DNA of 64,000 nucleotides, from NCBI RefSeq assembly GCF_019037185.1, contig NZ_JAHHXM010000013.1:1-64000 (forward strand). Direction: 5' to 3'. Below the pieces are notes generated by a model, which saw only the letters and a program-made list of their open reading frames with translations, made no database searches and was not told where the DNA came from. Of this stretch, positions 30,158-38,919 are shown piece after piece. The translations under genes were made by a program, and so were the position numbers. This DNA is from Oceanobacillus caeni (GTDB lineage: Bacteria; Bacillota; Bacilli; Bacillales; Amphibacillaceae). Positions within the stretch are counted from its first letter, which is position 1. Every line of letters begins with the position of its first letter.

Positions 30158-30757
30158 TTAATTGATTTTATTGCAGAGTGTCTCTAAATGATAACGAATA
30201 ACTTCCTTCACCTTTTCTGGAGAGTATACATCAGGTCTTAATAAAGCATGAATCGACAATCCCTCTATTAATGCCGTTAACCTACTCTTTTCTAATTCTG
30301 CATTCATTGAATCTGATAATACGCCTTTTAGAGCTAAGATTTCAATCATTGAATTTGCTAATTCATATGTACCGTCCGTCATTTCATCTTTTTTGTCCCT
30401 TATTGTATCACTTGTAAGTGAACGTAATGCAAGAATCCACCAAACACTCGTTTCAATTTTCTTTTCTTCATCTATTGGTACTAGCTCTAATAAAACTTCT
30501 TCTACTGCCTGCACTGGGTTTTCTGACCATTCTTTATTTTGAGAACGCTTTTTCCCTTCTTCTAAGTAGTAATTCATAATAAATAATAACATTTCATCTT
30601 GAGTTGAAAAATAATGTCTTAACGCACCAGAAGATATCCCTGCCTCAGCTGCAACTCTTCGTATAGACGCTTTCTCAACCCCTTCTTTCCTAATAATATT
30701 CCATGCAGCCTCAGCAATTTGTTTGCGCTTTTCATCATGATCAACAATTTTTGGCAT
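30158..30757 (-). CDS. TetR family transcriptional repressor
   Basis: A 199-residue TetR/AcrR regulator (BetI-like). The N-terminal helix-turn-helix is typical (QIAEAAWNIIRKEGVEKASI, VAAEAGISSGALRHYFSTQDE, about residues 12-56); the rest is a ligand-binding helical domain. The ATG at 30757 has AAAGGAAG 11 bp upstream; the GTG at 30769 overlaps that site. It is divergent from a membrane-protein gene, with two matching palindromes between them, so it should repress both itself and that gene. The pair looks like host-derived cargo, since TetR regulators are not part of phage cores. Confidence 0.88.
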   Translation of the reverse strand: MPKIVDHDEKRKQIAEAAWNIIRKEGVEKASIRRVAAEAGISSGALRHYFSTQDEMLLFIMNYYLEEGKKRSQNKEWSENPVQAVEEVLLELVPIDEEKKIETSVWWILALRSLTSDTIRDKKDEMTDGTYELANSMIEILALKGVLSDSMNAELEKSRLTALIEGLSIHALLRPDVYSPEKVKEVIRYHLETLCNKIN

Positions 30758-30779
30758 TATAAAAATCACTTCCTTTATT

Positions 30780-30820
30780 TAGCACAGTGTGTTATTATCT
30801 TTTTATAGCACGATGTGTTA
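30780..30820. promoter_or_regulatory. Two TetR operator sites
   Basis: TAGCACAGTGTGTTA (30780-30794) and TAGCACGATGTGTTA (30806-30820) are near-palindromic 15-mers with centres 26 bp apart, in the gap between the divergent TetR and membrane-protein genes. Best read as operators of the TetR protein. Confidence 0.75.
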
Positions 30821-30860
30821 AATAGATAATACCACAACATTTAAAGGAGGACTAGTTTGT

Positions 30861-31574
30861 TTGATCGAAACTATTGAAGCATTGATGCCTTCTTCATCAT
30901 TAGACATTTCTTCAGCATTAATGATTATTTCTTTGTGTGCTTTAATTGATATTTTAAGTCCCGGTGTACTGACTGTAACAGCCTATTTATTACTGACACA
31001 ACCGAATCAGTTACCTTCTCGTTTATTTGTGTTTTTATTCATCACGCAGTTAGGCTATTTCATCACGGGTTTATTACTCTACTTTGGTGGAAATTCATTA
31101 TTGAAGAGAATAGAACAATTGTCTCAGTTTGACTTTATCAATTGGTTTTATATCCTACTTGGAGCAGTTCTTGTTCTAATAAGCTTCAGTAAACCAAAAG
31201 AGACTACAAAAAAACGTTTAATTTCATTTATCCCCAAAAATACAACAATTAAAGGGATGATTATATTAGGAATCATTGTTTTCCTAATTGAATTTGTAAC
31301 GGCATTGCCTTACTTTTATTCAATCTTTTTAATGAATCATCAAACAATTGATGCTACACCTGCTATCTTAATAATAATTGGATACAATCTAGTAATGGTG
31401 CTTCCTTCTCTGTTACTGTTAGGGGTTAATATTATATTTAAAGAAAAATTGCAACAATTTCTTGTTAAAATCAGGTCAAAATTAAATGAAGCTCCAATCT
31501 CTTCACTCTTGGTAGCGACAGGAGTCATAGGTGCAGTTTTTTTTAATATCGGTCTTAGGGGCATATTAAATTAG
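30861..31574 (+). CDS. GAP-family (Sap-like) six-helix membrane protein
   Basis: A 237-residue integral membrane protein with about six hydrophobic helices (for example ALMIISLCALIDILSPGVLT, LFVFLFITQLGYFITGLLLY, FYILLGAVLVLISF). It matches the GAP/sulfolipid-1-addressing-protein-like family, thought to act in transport of lipids or small molecules; substrate unknown. The TTG start at 30861 has AAAGGAGG (30843-30850) 10 bp upstream. Divergent from the TetR gene and probably controlled by it; a regulator-exporter pair is the natural reading. Confidence 0.75.
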   Translation: MIETIEALMPSSSLDISSALMIISLCALIDILSPGVLTVTAYLLLTQPNQLPSRLFVFLFITQLGYFITGLLLYFGGNSLLKRIEQLSQFDFINWFYILLGAVLVLISFSKPKETTKKRLISFIPKNTTIKGMIILGIIVFLIEFVTALPYFYSIFLMNHQTIDATPAILIIIGYNLVMVLPSLLLLGVNIIFKEKLQQFLVKIRSKLNEAPISSLLVATGVIGAVFFNIGLRGILN

Positions 31575-31599
31575 AAAAAATATTAAAGAGGTGTTCATC

Positions 31600-31818
31600 A
31601 TGAAAGAAATTATCAGTGGACTCAGTCTACTTTTTATTATTCAGGGAGTAGGCGGATTAATCAATCATTTGACTAATGGAGGAAAAAGTTGGTTTTTAGT
31701 AAATTATATTGATGCGTTTCAAGGGTTGGAAATCGTTTTGGACATTGTATTTATTGTAGTTGGTGGGATCATAGCTTTAGCCACTCGTAAAATAACATCT
31801 AGTAAAAACGATAAGTGA
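31600..31818 (+). CDS. Small two-helix membrane protein
   Basis: 72 residues with two hydrophobic segments (GLSLLFIIQGVGGLINHL and VLDIVFIVVGGIIALA) and a charged tail. Not recognised. AGAGGTG lies 6-8 bp before the ATG at 31600; a GTG at 31591 overlaps that site. It follows the GAP-family gene by 25 bp and shares its terminator, so it belongs to the same TetR-controlled unit. Confidence 0.65.
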   Translation: MKEIISGLSLLFIIQGVGGLINHLTNGGKSWFLVNYIDAFQGLEIVLDIVFIVVGGIIALATRKITSSKNDK

Positions 31819-31830
31819 ATGATGTAAATA

Positions 31831-31870
31831 AAAAATACAGAGTGAGAATTTCTCGCTCTGTATTTTTTAT
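31831..31870 (+). terminator. Terminator of the TetR-regulated cargo
   Basis: Seventeen-nucleotide arms, 31831-31847 (AAAAATACAGAGTGAGA) and 31851-31867, pair with a single G-T wobble and a 3-nt loop; the stem ends in a T-run. The A-rich 5' arm would let it work in both directions. Confidence 0.9.
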
Positions 31871-32131
31871 TTTAATTGATTCTCCTCGAGGCTCTACCAA
31901 CCTTACTCATCCAGGTCATAGATCAAAGATGATGCCCAAAATGACTGTTTTTCTCTTTTCTTAAAGTAGAAAATTACTGAATCAACCATTTAAATCTATT
32001 TTACATATACAAATTTCGAACAACAATCCGGATGTCTAATTTATTTTTTCAAAATCCTCAACAATCATTACCTCCTGTGGCTATTAGGTAGAGGGGTTTC
32101 CTCTCTGACTATATTGCAGGAGGTAATTCGT
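31871..32131 (+). other. Gap upstream of module B
   Basis: No supported gene. AT-rich. It holds the second copy of the module-start motif at 32055-32094 near its right end. Confidence 0.6.
32055..32094 (+). repeat. Module-start motif, copy 2
   Basis: TCCTCAAC (32055-32062), 16 bases, then GGCTATTAGGTAGAGG (32079-32094), 37 bp before the antirepressor start. Same orientation and spacing as copies 1 and 3. Confidence 0.8.
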
Positions 32132-32884
32132 ATGGACGAATTAGTAAAAATCAACTATGAAAATCAACGACCCACCGTACTCGGTCGTGATTTACATGAA
32201 GCCTTGGAAGTAAAGACCGCTTATAAAGACTGGTTTCCAAGAATGTGTGAGTACGGATTTGAGGAAGGGTCAGACTTTAGCTCATTTTTGAGCGAAAGTA
32301 CTGGAGGCAGACCAAGCATAGACCATCAGTTAACAATTGACATGGCAAAAGAGCTATGCATGATACAGCGTACTCCAAAAGGGAAAGAGTGCCGCGGGTA
32401 CTTTCTTGAAATAGAAAGAAGATGGAATTCCCCAGAAGCAATCATGGCAAGGGCACTTCAGATTGCCAATCAACAGCTAACACAAGTAAGGAAACAAAAT
32501 AAAGTGCTTGAAGGTACAGTTGCTGTTCAGAATCAGCAAATTGCAGAAATGAAACCGAAAGTCTCTTATTACGATGTAGTTTTAAATTGTAAAGACCTTA
32601 TTTCCACATCAGCTATTGCCAAAGATTACGGGAAGTCAGCTATTTGGATGAACCGCTATCTCAATAAAAAGGGCATTCAGTTTAAACAAGGTGGTATCTG
32701 GCTTTTATATCAGAAGTATGCGGAAAAAGGCTACACCAGCACTAAGACACATAGCTACCTTGGCAGTAACGGTGAACAGCATACAAAGGTCCATACATAT
32801 TGGACTCAAAAAGGCAGACTCTTCATTTACGAACTTATGAAGGCGGACGGTATTTTGCCTCAGATAGAAATGGAGGGTGTGTAA
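32132..32884 (+). CDS. AntA/KilAC-type phage antirepressor
   Basis: A 250-residue antirepressor. Residues 1-110 form an AntA/AntB domain (RDLHEALEVKTAYKDWFPRM, FEEGSDFSSFLSES); after a helical linker, the C-terminus is a KilAC-type domain (YYDVVLNCKDLISTSAIAKD, GKSAIWMNRYLNKKG). Such proteins inactivate lysogeny repressors. GCAGGAGGTAA precedes the ATG at 32132; the TTG at 32114 is a poorer start. First gene of early module B. No CI-type repressor is recognisable within the module or near it. Confidence 0.87.
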   Translation: MDELVKINYENQRPTVLGRDLHEALEVKTAYKDWFPRMCEYGFEEGSDFSSFLSESTGGRPSIDHQLTIDMAKELCMIQRTPKGKECRGYFLEIERRWNSPEAIMARALQIANQQLTQVRKQNKVLEGTVAVQNQQIAEMKPKVSYYDVVLNCKDLISTSAIAKDYGKSAIWMNRYLNKKGIQFKQGGIWLLYQKYAEKGYTSTKTHSYLGSNGEQHTKVHTYWTQKGRLFIYELMKADGILPQIEMEGV

Positions 32885-33318
32885 TGGGAATCAACAAATT
32901 TAACCATGAAGGATACCATGACCCAACTCCCCATGAAGCACTAACCAACATAATGAGAAAGGAAAAGGCAGAGAAAAAATCTGCCTTTAAGCCGCTTGTA
33001 TATATCTGTTCTCCCTATTCCGGTGATGTAGAAGGAAACGTTAAAAAGGCTCGTAGTTTTTGCAGGTTTGCCTTAGACCAAAACTGTATTCCGATTGCTC
33101 CCCATCTTATGTTTCCACAGTTTATGGATGATGAAAACCCAGAGGAACGAGAGCTTGCCATATTTATGGACATCGTGCTTATGGGCAAATGCTCCGAGGT
33201 ATGGGTGCTGGGAAATACCATCTCAAACGGTATGGCTAGGGAAATTGAAGTAGCCAAGAAACGCAGACAAACAGTCAGATATTTTAGTCCGGAGCATGAG
33301 GAGGTCGAAAGTTTATGA
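32884..33318 (+). CDS. DUF4406 nucleoside 2-deoxyribosyltransferase-like protein
   Basis: A 144-residue protein of the DUF4406 family, a Rossmann-like fold related to nucleoside 2-deoxyribosyltransferases and LOG-like enzymes. Diagnostic parts are YICSPYSGDVEGNVKKAR and SEVWVLGNTISNGMAREIEV. Possibly acts on nucleotides or on NAD-type metabolites; the substrate is unknown. The ATG overlaps the antirepressor stop (TAATG), and the gene ends 4 bp inside the next one. Confidence 0.78.
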   Translation: MGINKFNHEGYHDPTPHEALTNIMRKEKAEKKSAFKPLVYICSPYSGDVEGNVKKARSFCRFALDQNCIPIAPHLMFPQFMDDENPEERELAIFMDIVLMGKCSEVWVLGNTISNGMAREIEVAKKRRQTVRYFSPEHEEVESL

Positions 33319-35681
33319 AAATTGCAGTGGGCAATAGCCGGATGGACAGGAAATGGAAAAACAAAGATATCTCCTGGGAGGATTTTTGCTCCCGTGTAAA
33401 GACAACACAGCGGACCACAGAAACAGTACAAGAATATCGGAAACTTAAAAAAGGTCAGCAAGATGATATCAAAGATGTCGGTGGCTTTGTCGGAGGGCAT
33501 TTAAAAGAAGGAAGGCGAAAGAAGGGCAATGTTCTCTGCCGCTCTTTACTTACCCTTGATATGGATTACGGTAGACCAGATATTTGGGAGCAAATCTCAA
33601 TGCTTTTTGATTTCAAATGTTGCGTTTACTCCACCCATAAGCACACACCGGAAAATCCGAGACTCAGGCTTATCGTTCCCCTTGCTCGTGAAATCAGCGA
33701 AGAAGAATATGCAGCCGTTGGACGTATGGTGGCAAAAGAAATCGGCATTGATCTTTTCGATGATACAACCTATGAGGCGCATCGCCTTATGTATTGGCCA
33801 TCCACTTCCTCTAATGGTGAATTTGTCTATGAAGAACAGGATGGGGCATTACTTGACCCTGATGTTTATCTCTCTAAATATGAAAACTGGCGAGATACAA
33901 CAACTTGGCCCGTATCAAGCAGGCAGTCTGAAGTTATTAATCGCAGTCTTAAAGAACAAGCAGATCCTCTTTTAAAGGAAGGTGTAGTAGGAACTTTCTG
34001 TCGCGCCTATTCCGTTCGTGAAGCAATTGATAAATTTTTAGGTGCAGTTTACGCCCCATCTGCTATGGAAGGGCGATATGACTATATTCCAGCTGACAGT
34101 AGTGCGGGTGTGATTATCTATGATGATAAATTTGCATACAGCCACCATGCTACTGATCCAGCAAGCGGCCTGCTTCTTAATGCTTTTGATCTCGTTCGTA
34201 TTCATAAATTCGGCTCTTTAGATGATAGAGCTTCCACTACTACGGCTCCTGGCAGGATGCCGTCTTTTGTGGCAATGTGCGAGTTTGCTATAAAAGATGA
34301 AGCGGTAAAAGCCGAGTTCGCAAAGGAAAGACAGGCTCAGGCTGAAGAGGAGTTTAGTGATGAGGATTGGCAGACAGGTTTGGAACTAGATAAGCAAGGT
34401 CGGATAAAAGACACACTGGATAACATTGTCTTGATTATTCGGCATGATGAGGAATTACAGCATATCGCTTTCAATTGCCACCGTGACGGTATTGATGCCA
34501 AAGGTGGTCTGCCTTGGGAACAGATCAAGATGGGTTGGAATGATTCGGATAACGCACTTCTTAAGGTGTACTTAAGCAGCAAATACGGAGTCTATTCCCC
34601 TACCAAGACCAAAGATGCTGTATTAGCTGTAGCGTCAGAACGAGCCTACCATCCTGTTAAGGAGTATCTAGACTCCCTGCCAAAATGGGATGGTATTAGC
34701 CGAGTAGAAAATCTACTCATTGATTATTTCGGTGCAACAGATAATTCCTACACAAAGGCAATTATTCGCAAAACGATGGTTGCGGCGGTAGCCCGTATTT
34801 ATAGACCAGGCACAAAGTTTGATAGTGTTCTTATCTTAAATGGTCCTCAAGGCATCGGTAAGTCAACCTTCTTTGCTAAGCTTGCCGGAGATTGGTTTTC
34901 AGACAGTTTGACCATTACGGACATGAAAGATAAATCAGGTGCTGAAAAACTTCAAGGATATTGGTTGTTGGAACTCGGTGAGCTTGCTGGAATGCGTAAG
35001 ACGGATGTGGAGATTGTGAAGTCCTTTATTTCAAGGGCGGATGATAAATACCGTGCCAGTTATGGGGTCAACGTCGAAAGCCATCCCCGTCAGTGTGTAA
35101 TTGTAGGTTCAACGAATGCAGAAAGTGGATTTCTTCGAGATATCACGGGCAACCGCAGATTTTGGCCAGTCCGCATTAACGGTAACGGTAAAAAGAAAGC
35201 TTGGCAGATGACCAAAGAGGAAGTACAGCAGATTTGGGCAGAAGCACTAGTGCTTTATGAGAAGGGCGAAAAACTCTACCTTGAAGGTGATGATGTATCC
35301 ATGGCGACGAGTGAACAGGCAGATGCGATGGAAACAGATGAACGAGAAGGACTGGTTCGTACCTATCTAGATACGCTCTTGCCGGATGATTGGGACACGA
35401 TGTCTTTGTACGAGCGTAGAAATTTCCTTGGCGGTAGCGAATTTGGCGGCGGCACCCGTGTTGGAACAGTAAAAAGGACCCTTGTTTGTAATATGGAAAT
35501 TTGGTGTGAGTGTTTCGGTAAAGAGGCATCATTGCTAAAGCCTTCAGATTCCTATGCCATCGGTGCCATTATGAGAAAGATCAGTGAGTGGAACAAGTAC
35601 ACTGGGAACAAGAATGGTGTTGTAACGTTTCCTGTCTACGGAAAGCAACGAGCTTATTCCCGAGTCGAGGAACAACGCTAA
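33315..35681 (+). CDS. Primase-helicase (prim-pol-like N-terminus + VapE/SF3-like helicase)
   Basis: A 788-residue replication protein. The N-terminus resembles an archaeo-eukaryotic primase domain, with the DxD motif in LLTLDMDYG near residue 80 and a possible catalytic His region (RLRLIVPLAR). From about 455 it is a VapE-type helicase: PKWDGISRVENLLIDYFGA, Walker A NGPQGIGKSTF near 510, ELGELAGMRKTDVE, and the sensor region GSTNAESGFLRDITGNRRFW. Together with the element's polymerase and ssDNA-binding protein it forms a nearly self-sufficient replisome. The start overlaps the previous stop (ATGA). Confidence 0.87.
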   Translation: MKIAVGNSRMDRKWKNKDISWEDFCSRVKTTQRTTETVQEYRKLKKGQQDDIKDVGGFVGGHLKEGRRKKGNVLCRSLLTLDMDYGRPDIWEQISMLFDFKCCVYSTHKHTPENPRLRLIVPLAREISEEEYAAVGRMVAKEIGIDLFDDTTYEAHRLMYWPSTSSNGEFVYEEQDGALLDPDVYLSKYENWRDTTTWPVSSRQSEVINRSLKEQADPLLKEGVVGTFCRAYSVREAIDKFLGAVYAPSAMEGRYDYIPADSSAGVIIYDDKFAYSHHATDPASGLLLNAFDLVRIHKFGSLDDRASTTTAPGRMPSFVAMCEFAIKDEAVKAEFAKERQAQAEEEFSDEDWQTGLELDKQGRIKDTLDNIVLIIRHDEELQHIAFNCHRDGIDAKGGLPWEQIKMGWNDSDNALLKVYLSSKYGVYSPTKTKDAVLAVASERAYHPVKEYLDSLPKWDGISRVENLLIDYFGATDNSYTKAIIRKTMVAAVARIYRPGTKFDSVLILNGPQGIGKSTFFAKLAGDWFSDSLTITDMKDKSGAEKLQGYWLLELGELAGMRKTDVEIVKSFISRADDKYRASYGVNVESHPRQCVIVGSTNAESGFLRDITGNRRFWPVRINGNGKKKAWQMTKEEVQQIWAEALVLYEKGEKLYLEGDDVSMATSEQADAMETDEREGLVRTYLDTLLPDDWDTMSLYERRNFLGGSEFGGGTRVGTVKRTLVCNMEIWCECFGKEASLLKPSDSYAIGAIMRKISEWNKYTGNKNGVVTFPVYGKQRAYSRVEEQR

Positions 35682-35747
35682 GTTGTATCTTACCTTGTTC
35701 CCATACTTGTTATTTCCCTAAAGTTAGTAATGAAAAGGAAAATCAAC

Positions 35748-35885
35748 GGTTCGGAACAAGTGGAACAAGAAGTAACCTATTTATTTATAAATAATAAAAA
35801 GAAGTAATAGTAGCCTGTGCATACACGCATACACGCGCGTATAGGAAAATTGGGTCAAAGTTGTTTTCTTGTTCCGAGCCTTTTT
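35748..35885. repeat. Inverted repeats and iteron-like stretch after the primase gene
   Basis: GGTTCGGAACAAG (35748-35760) and CTTGTTCCGAGCC (35868-35880) are inverted 13-mers with one mismatch; the second is followed by TTTTT. Between them lie an AT-rich run and ATACACGC ATACACGC GCGTAT near 35820-35842. It could be a terminator with a long loop or part of a replication origin. The gap 35682-35900 contains no supported gene. Confidence 0.45.
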
Positions 35886-35900
35886 ACATGGGAGGTATTT

Positions 35901-36182
35901 ATGCTTGAAAAATATATCGAAAAGAAACTGGTGACTGAGGTAAAAAAGATGGGAGGCATTGCTGCGAAGTTTGTTAGCCCAGGTTTAGATGGGATGCCAG
36001 ATCGCCTGGTGCTTTTACCACATGGGAAGATGGCATTTGTAGAATTAAAGGCTCCCGGGAAGAAACCTCGACTGTTACAGATTAGAAGAATAAAGCAATT
36101 ACAGAAGTTAGGCTTTGCCTGCTATGTCATTGATGATGTTAAGCAGATTGGAGGGATACTCGGTGAAATACAATCCTCATAA
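35901..36182 (+). CDS. VRR-NUC domain nuclease
   Basis: A 93-residue minimal VRR-NUC (PD-(D/E)XK superfamily) nuclease: KFVSPGLDGMPDRLVLLPHG then MAFVELKAPGKKP, where the D of MPDR and the E and K of ELK are the expected metal-binding and catalytic residues. Single-domain phage VRR-NUC proteins cut Holliday junctions as dimers. CATGGGAGGT precedes the ATG at 35901; the longer in-frame start at 35817 lies in the noncoding repeat. It overlaps the helicase gene by 20 bp. Confidence 0.85.
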   Translation: MLEKYIEKKLVTEVKKMGGIAAKFVSPGLDGMPDRLVLLPHGKMAFVELKAPGKKPRLLQIRRIKQLQKLGFACYVIDDVKQIGGILGEIQSS

Positions 36183-37524
36183 ATATCAGACCTATGCAAC
36201 GAACTTCATTCTAGAGCATCCCATTGCTGCGGTGTTTTTAGAAATGGGTCTTGGCAAAAGCGTCATTACTCTAACTGCTATATTCGACCTTTGTCTTGAT
36301 AGTTTTGAAATTGGAAAGGTTCTGGTCATTGCCCCACTTCGAGTAGCTAGGGATACTTGGCCAGCTGAGATTAATAAGTGGGAGCATTTAAAAGGACTCA
36401 AGTTTTCGGTAGCAATCGGTACAGAGCAGGAGCGATTGGCGGCTCTAAGGAAACCTGCAAGTGTCTATCTTATAAACAGAGAAAATGTTGACTGGTTGGT
36501 AAACAAAAGCGGTATTCCTTTTAATTTCGATATGGTGGTCATTGATGAACTATCATCTTTTAAGTCCTATGGCGCAAAAAGGTTTAAAAGTTTACTAAAA
36601 GTAAGACCGAGGGCAAAACGGATTGTGGGTCTTACGGGTACACCCTCCAGTAATGGATTAATGGATTTGTGGGCAGAGTTTCGTATTCTCGACATGGGTA
36701 AAAGACTCGGCAGGTACATAACACACTACCGCAATTCCTACTTTACACCGGATAAACGAAATCAGCAGATTGTGTTTTCATATAAGCCATTGCCAGGTGC
36801 TGAAGATGCCATATATCGGCTCATTTCAGATATTACCATTTCCATGAAGTCGGTAGATTTTCTAAAAATGCCTGAATGCGTGATCAATGAAGTGCCTGTC
36901 TATCTTAATGCTAAAGAACAATCAGTATATGATCACTTTCGTGAGGAGATGGTCCTTAAATTTGGCGATGAAGAAATAGATGCCATGAATGCAGCTGTCC
37001 TTTCAGGCAAACTTCTGCAAATGGCAAACGGTGCTATCTATGATGATGATAAAAAACCCCATATTATCCACGACCGCAAGCTAGATGCTCTTGAAGATTT
37101 AATCGAAGGTGCAAACGGCAAACCCGTGCTTATTGCCTATTGGTATAATCACGATTTGGAGCGTATTAAGGCAAAATTTAATGTCAGAGAAATTAAAACT
37201 TCCAAGGATATTAAGGATTGGAACAACGGTGATATTTCTGTGGCAGTTATCCATCCTGCATCGGCGGGACACGGTCTCAACTTACAAAGTGGAGGTTCAA
37301 CGCTTATCTGGTTCGGACTTACTTGGAGTCTGGAACTCCATCAACAAACAAATGCGAGACTTTGGAGACAAGGACAAAAAGAGACAGTAGTAATCCATCA
37401 CATCATTACTAAAGGCACAATCGATGAAGATGTGATGAGAGCCTTGAAACGAAAGGAAAAGACACAAACCGATCTTATTAATGCGGTCAAAGCAAATCTT
37501 GGGAAAGCGAGGGATGCTGTATGA
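36163..37524 (+). CDS. SNF2-type DEAD helicase
   Basis: A 453-residue SF2 helicase with Walker A in EMGLGKSVITL near residue 27, DELSSFK near 126, GLTGTPSSNGL, and the C-terminal GHGLNLQSGG and QTNARLWRQGQ motifs. Short SNF2 proteins of this type pair with VRR-NUC genes in phages; their job in replication or recombination is inferred. The likely start is GTG at 36163 (MKYNPHKYQTYATNF) with GGAGGG upstream; the ATG at 36115 is deep within the nuclease gene in another frame. Confidence 0.87.
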   Translation: MKYNPHKYQTYATNFILEHPIAAVFLEMGLGKSVITLTAIFDLCLDSFEIGKVLVIAPLRVARDTWPAEINKWEHLKGLKFSVAIGTEQERLAALRKPASVYLINRENVDWLVNKSGIPFNFDMVVIDELSSFKSYGAKRFKSLLKVRPRAKRIVGLTGTPSSNGLMDLWAEFRILDMGKRLGRYITHYRNSYFTPDKRNQQIVFSYKPLPGAEDAIYRLISDITISMKSVDFLKMPECVINEVPVYLNAKEQSVYDHFREEMVLKFGDEEIDAMNAAVLSGKLLQMANGAIYDDDKKPHIIHDRKLDALEDLIEGANGKPVLIAYWYNHDLERIKAKFNVREIKTSKDIKDWNNGDISVAVIHPASAGHGLNLQSGGSTLIWFGLTWSLELHQQTNARLWRQGQKETVVIHHIITKGTIDEDVMRALKRKEKTQTDLINAVKANLGKARDAV

Positions 37525-37742
37525 TGGATGCATTTGAAAAACTGGCAAATGCCATTATTCTACAGGCAGTCAAGGATTATCGTTTTGCTTTAAAAAGACT
37601 AGCAAAACACCCTCGCAATGATTCTGCTTTATATACGAAACGTGAGGTTGAGTGCTTCTTTCATTCTGGATTGTTCAATGTCCTCACCTCTCTCAACCCT
37701 GACATGTTAATTCAACAGCTACAAGAGGAGGTGGTGCGATGA
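37521..37742 (+). CDS. Small conserved phage protein, unknown function
   Basis: A 73-residue protein, not recognised. A mixed helix protein with ALKRLAKHPRNDSALYTKRE, followed by VECFFHSGLFNVL. It overlaps the helicase stop by 4 bp and the next gene by 4 bp, so it is tightly coupled between them. An ATG three bases later is equally possible as start. Confidence 0.65.
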   Translation: MMDAFEKLANAIILQAVKDYRFALKRLAKHPRNDSALYTKREVECFFHSGLFNVLTSLNPDMLIQQLQEEVVR

Positions 37743-38152
37743 TGACAGCTAAGGAATTCTTAAAACAGGCTTACCGTTTGAATGAATTGATTAACTCCGA
37801 CCTTGAAGAGTTGCAAAACTTAAGGGATTTATCAAGAAGTGTTTCATCCCCTGTGCTTGATGAGAAAGTCAGTCGAACCAAGAGTACTGACCCACCCTTT
37901 GAAAAATATGTGATTAGGATAATAGATTTGGAGCAACAGATACAACATGAGGTTGAGCGATTAATAAAGCTTAAATCAGATATCCGTGAAGCGATTAACC
38001 AGATGGAAAATGTGGATGAGAAGCTGCTTCTTCGCTACCGATACATTAACTTTCTTAACTGGGAAGAAATCTGTGTCAACCTTAATGTTTCTATGAGAAC
38101 CGTACACAGACTCCACTCATCCGCTTTGCAACATTTAAAGGTTCCAAAATAA
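37739..38152 (+). CDS. DUF1492 family regulator, candidate late-gene activator
   Basis: A 137-residue DUF1492 protein: long N-terminal coiled-coil helices (SDLEELQNLRDLSRS, IDLEQQIQHEVERLIKLKSD) and a C-terminal sigma region 4-like helix-turn-helix (LRYRYINFLNWEEICVNL, MRTVHRLHSSALQHLK). Proteins of this type (ArpU/RinA-like) switch on phage late operons. It is the last gene of module B and lies about 1.1 kb before a promoter with three TTGGCAY repeats at the head of the late operon. That it binds there is inference. Confidence 0.75.
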   Translation: MMTAKEFLKQAYRLNELINSDLEELQNLRDLSRSVSSPVLDEKVSRTKSTDPPFEKYVIRIIDLEQQIQHEVERLIKLKSDIREAINQMENVDEKLLLRYRYINFLNWEEICVNLNVSMRTVHRLHSSALQHLKVPK

Positions 38153-38158
38153 AAAGGA

Positions 38159-38203
38159 GTAACCGGAAAATAGTGCAGGAAGAGGGTTAAAAGGCCCTCT
38201 TCA
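38159..38203 (+). terminator. Module B end segment with terminator-like hairpin
   Basis: GAAGAGGG (38180-38187) pairs with CCCTCTTC (38196-38203). There is only a weak T-rich tail. The upstream part GTAACCGGAAAATAGTG resembles the segment that follows module A at 29880. It closes module B before the minus-strand cargo. Confidence 0.6.
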
Positions 38204-38343
38204 CCATTACCTTAGTCATTGTATGAAAATTACAGTGATTTAAATAATTAGTTTCTCCTTTTTAATGATTATTAAATTAAAATGAGCTGTCAAAACAACA
38301 ACTCATTGCTTACCCACTTTGAATACCGACCTAATGCATGATC

Positions 38344-38919
38344 TCAGTATAAACTTTTACAGTTTTCTGGTAGTTTGAAAGGATTTTCTTTATTGATACG
38401 CTCATAAAACATAATTCCATTTAGGTGATCTATTTCATGTTGAATAACAATAGAGGAATAGCCATTGAGTTTTAATATTATTTCTTCTCCTTCTAAATTA
38501 AACCCTTTCACTTTAATTCTCTCATATCTTGGTACGAACCCATTTATATCTCGATCAACAGATAGGCACCCTTCACTTGGTGGTAAGTAAATCATAGAAA
38601 CGGAATGGCTAATAATTTTTGGATTAATAAGGGTATATTCATGTTCTTTCCCCATCTCGTCAGTGAAATACGCTACAAACATTCGCTTATTCAAGCCAAT
38701 CTGATTCGCGGATAATCCAACTCCTCCACGTAATTTATATTTTTTGGATAGAATGGGGTCTTGACTATTTTTTAAGAAATTCATCATACTAGTTAATGTT
38801 TCCTTATCTTCCTCAGGGGGAGGTACCATCACTTCCAGTGTTGGTCGATGTAAGATATCATTACCTTCCCTTACAATATCTTTCATTGTTATTATATAAT
38901 TTGAATGAAATTTATTCAT
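38344..38919 (-). CDS. def: Peptide deformylase
   Basis: A type 2 (Gram-positive) peptide deformylase of about 190 residues that removes the formyl group from nascent proteins. All three metal-site motifs are present: GVGLSANQIG (usual form GxGLAAxQ; one A is S), EGCLSV (Cys ligand) and QHEIDHLNG (two His and catalytic Glu). Upstream in-frame starts exist: 38934 (weak AAAGG site), 38919 (overlapping the XRE stop as ATGAATAA, chosen) and 38886 (closest to the usual family N-terminus). It is encoded opposite to the phage genes with its own regulator, so it is cargo. Confidence 0.88.
   Translation of the reverse strand: MNKFHSNYIITMKDIVREGNDILHRPTLEVMVPPPEEDKETLTSMMNFLKNSQDPILSKKYKLRGGVGLSANQIGLNKRMFVAYFTDEMGKEHEYTLINPKIISHSVSMIYLPPSEGCLSVDRDINGFVPRYERIKVKGFNLEGEEIILKLNGYSSIVIQHEIDHLNGIMFYERINKENPFKLPENCKSLY

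Noticed and set aside
35588-35794. 68-codon ORF at the end of the primase gene
   Set aside because: Overlaps the primase in another frame and runs into repeat sequence.
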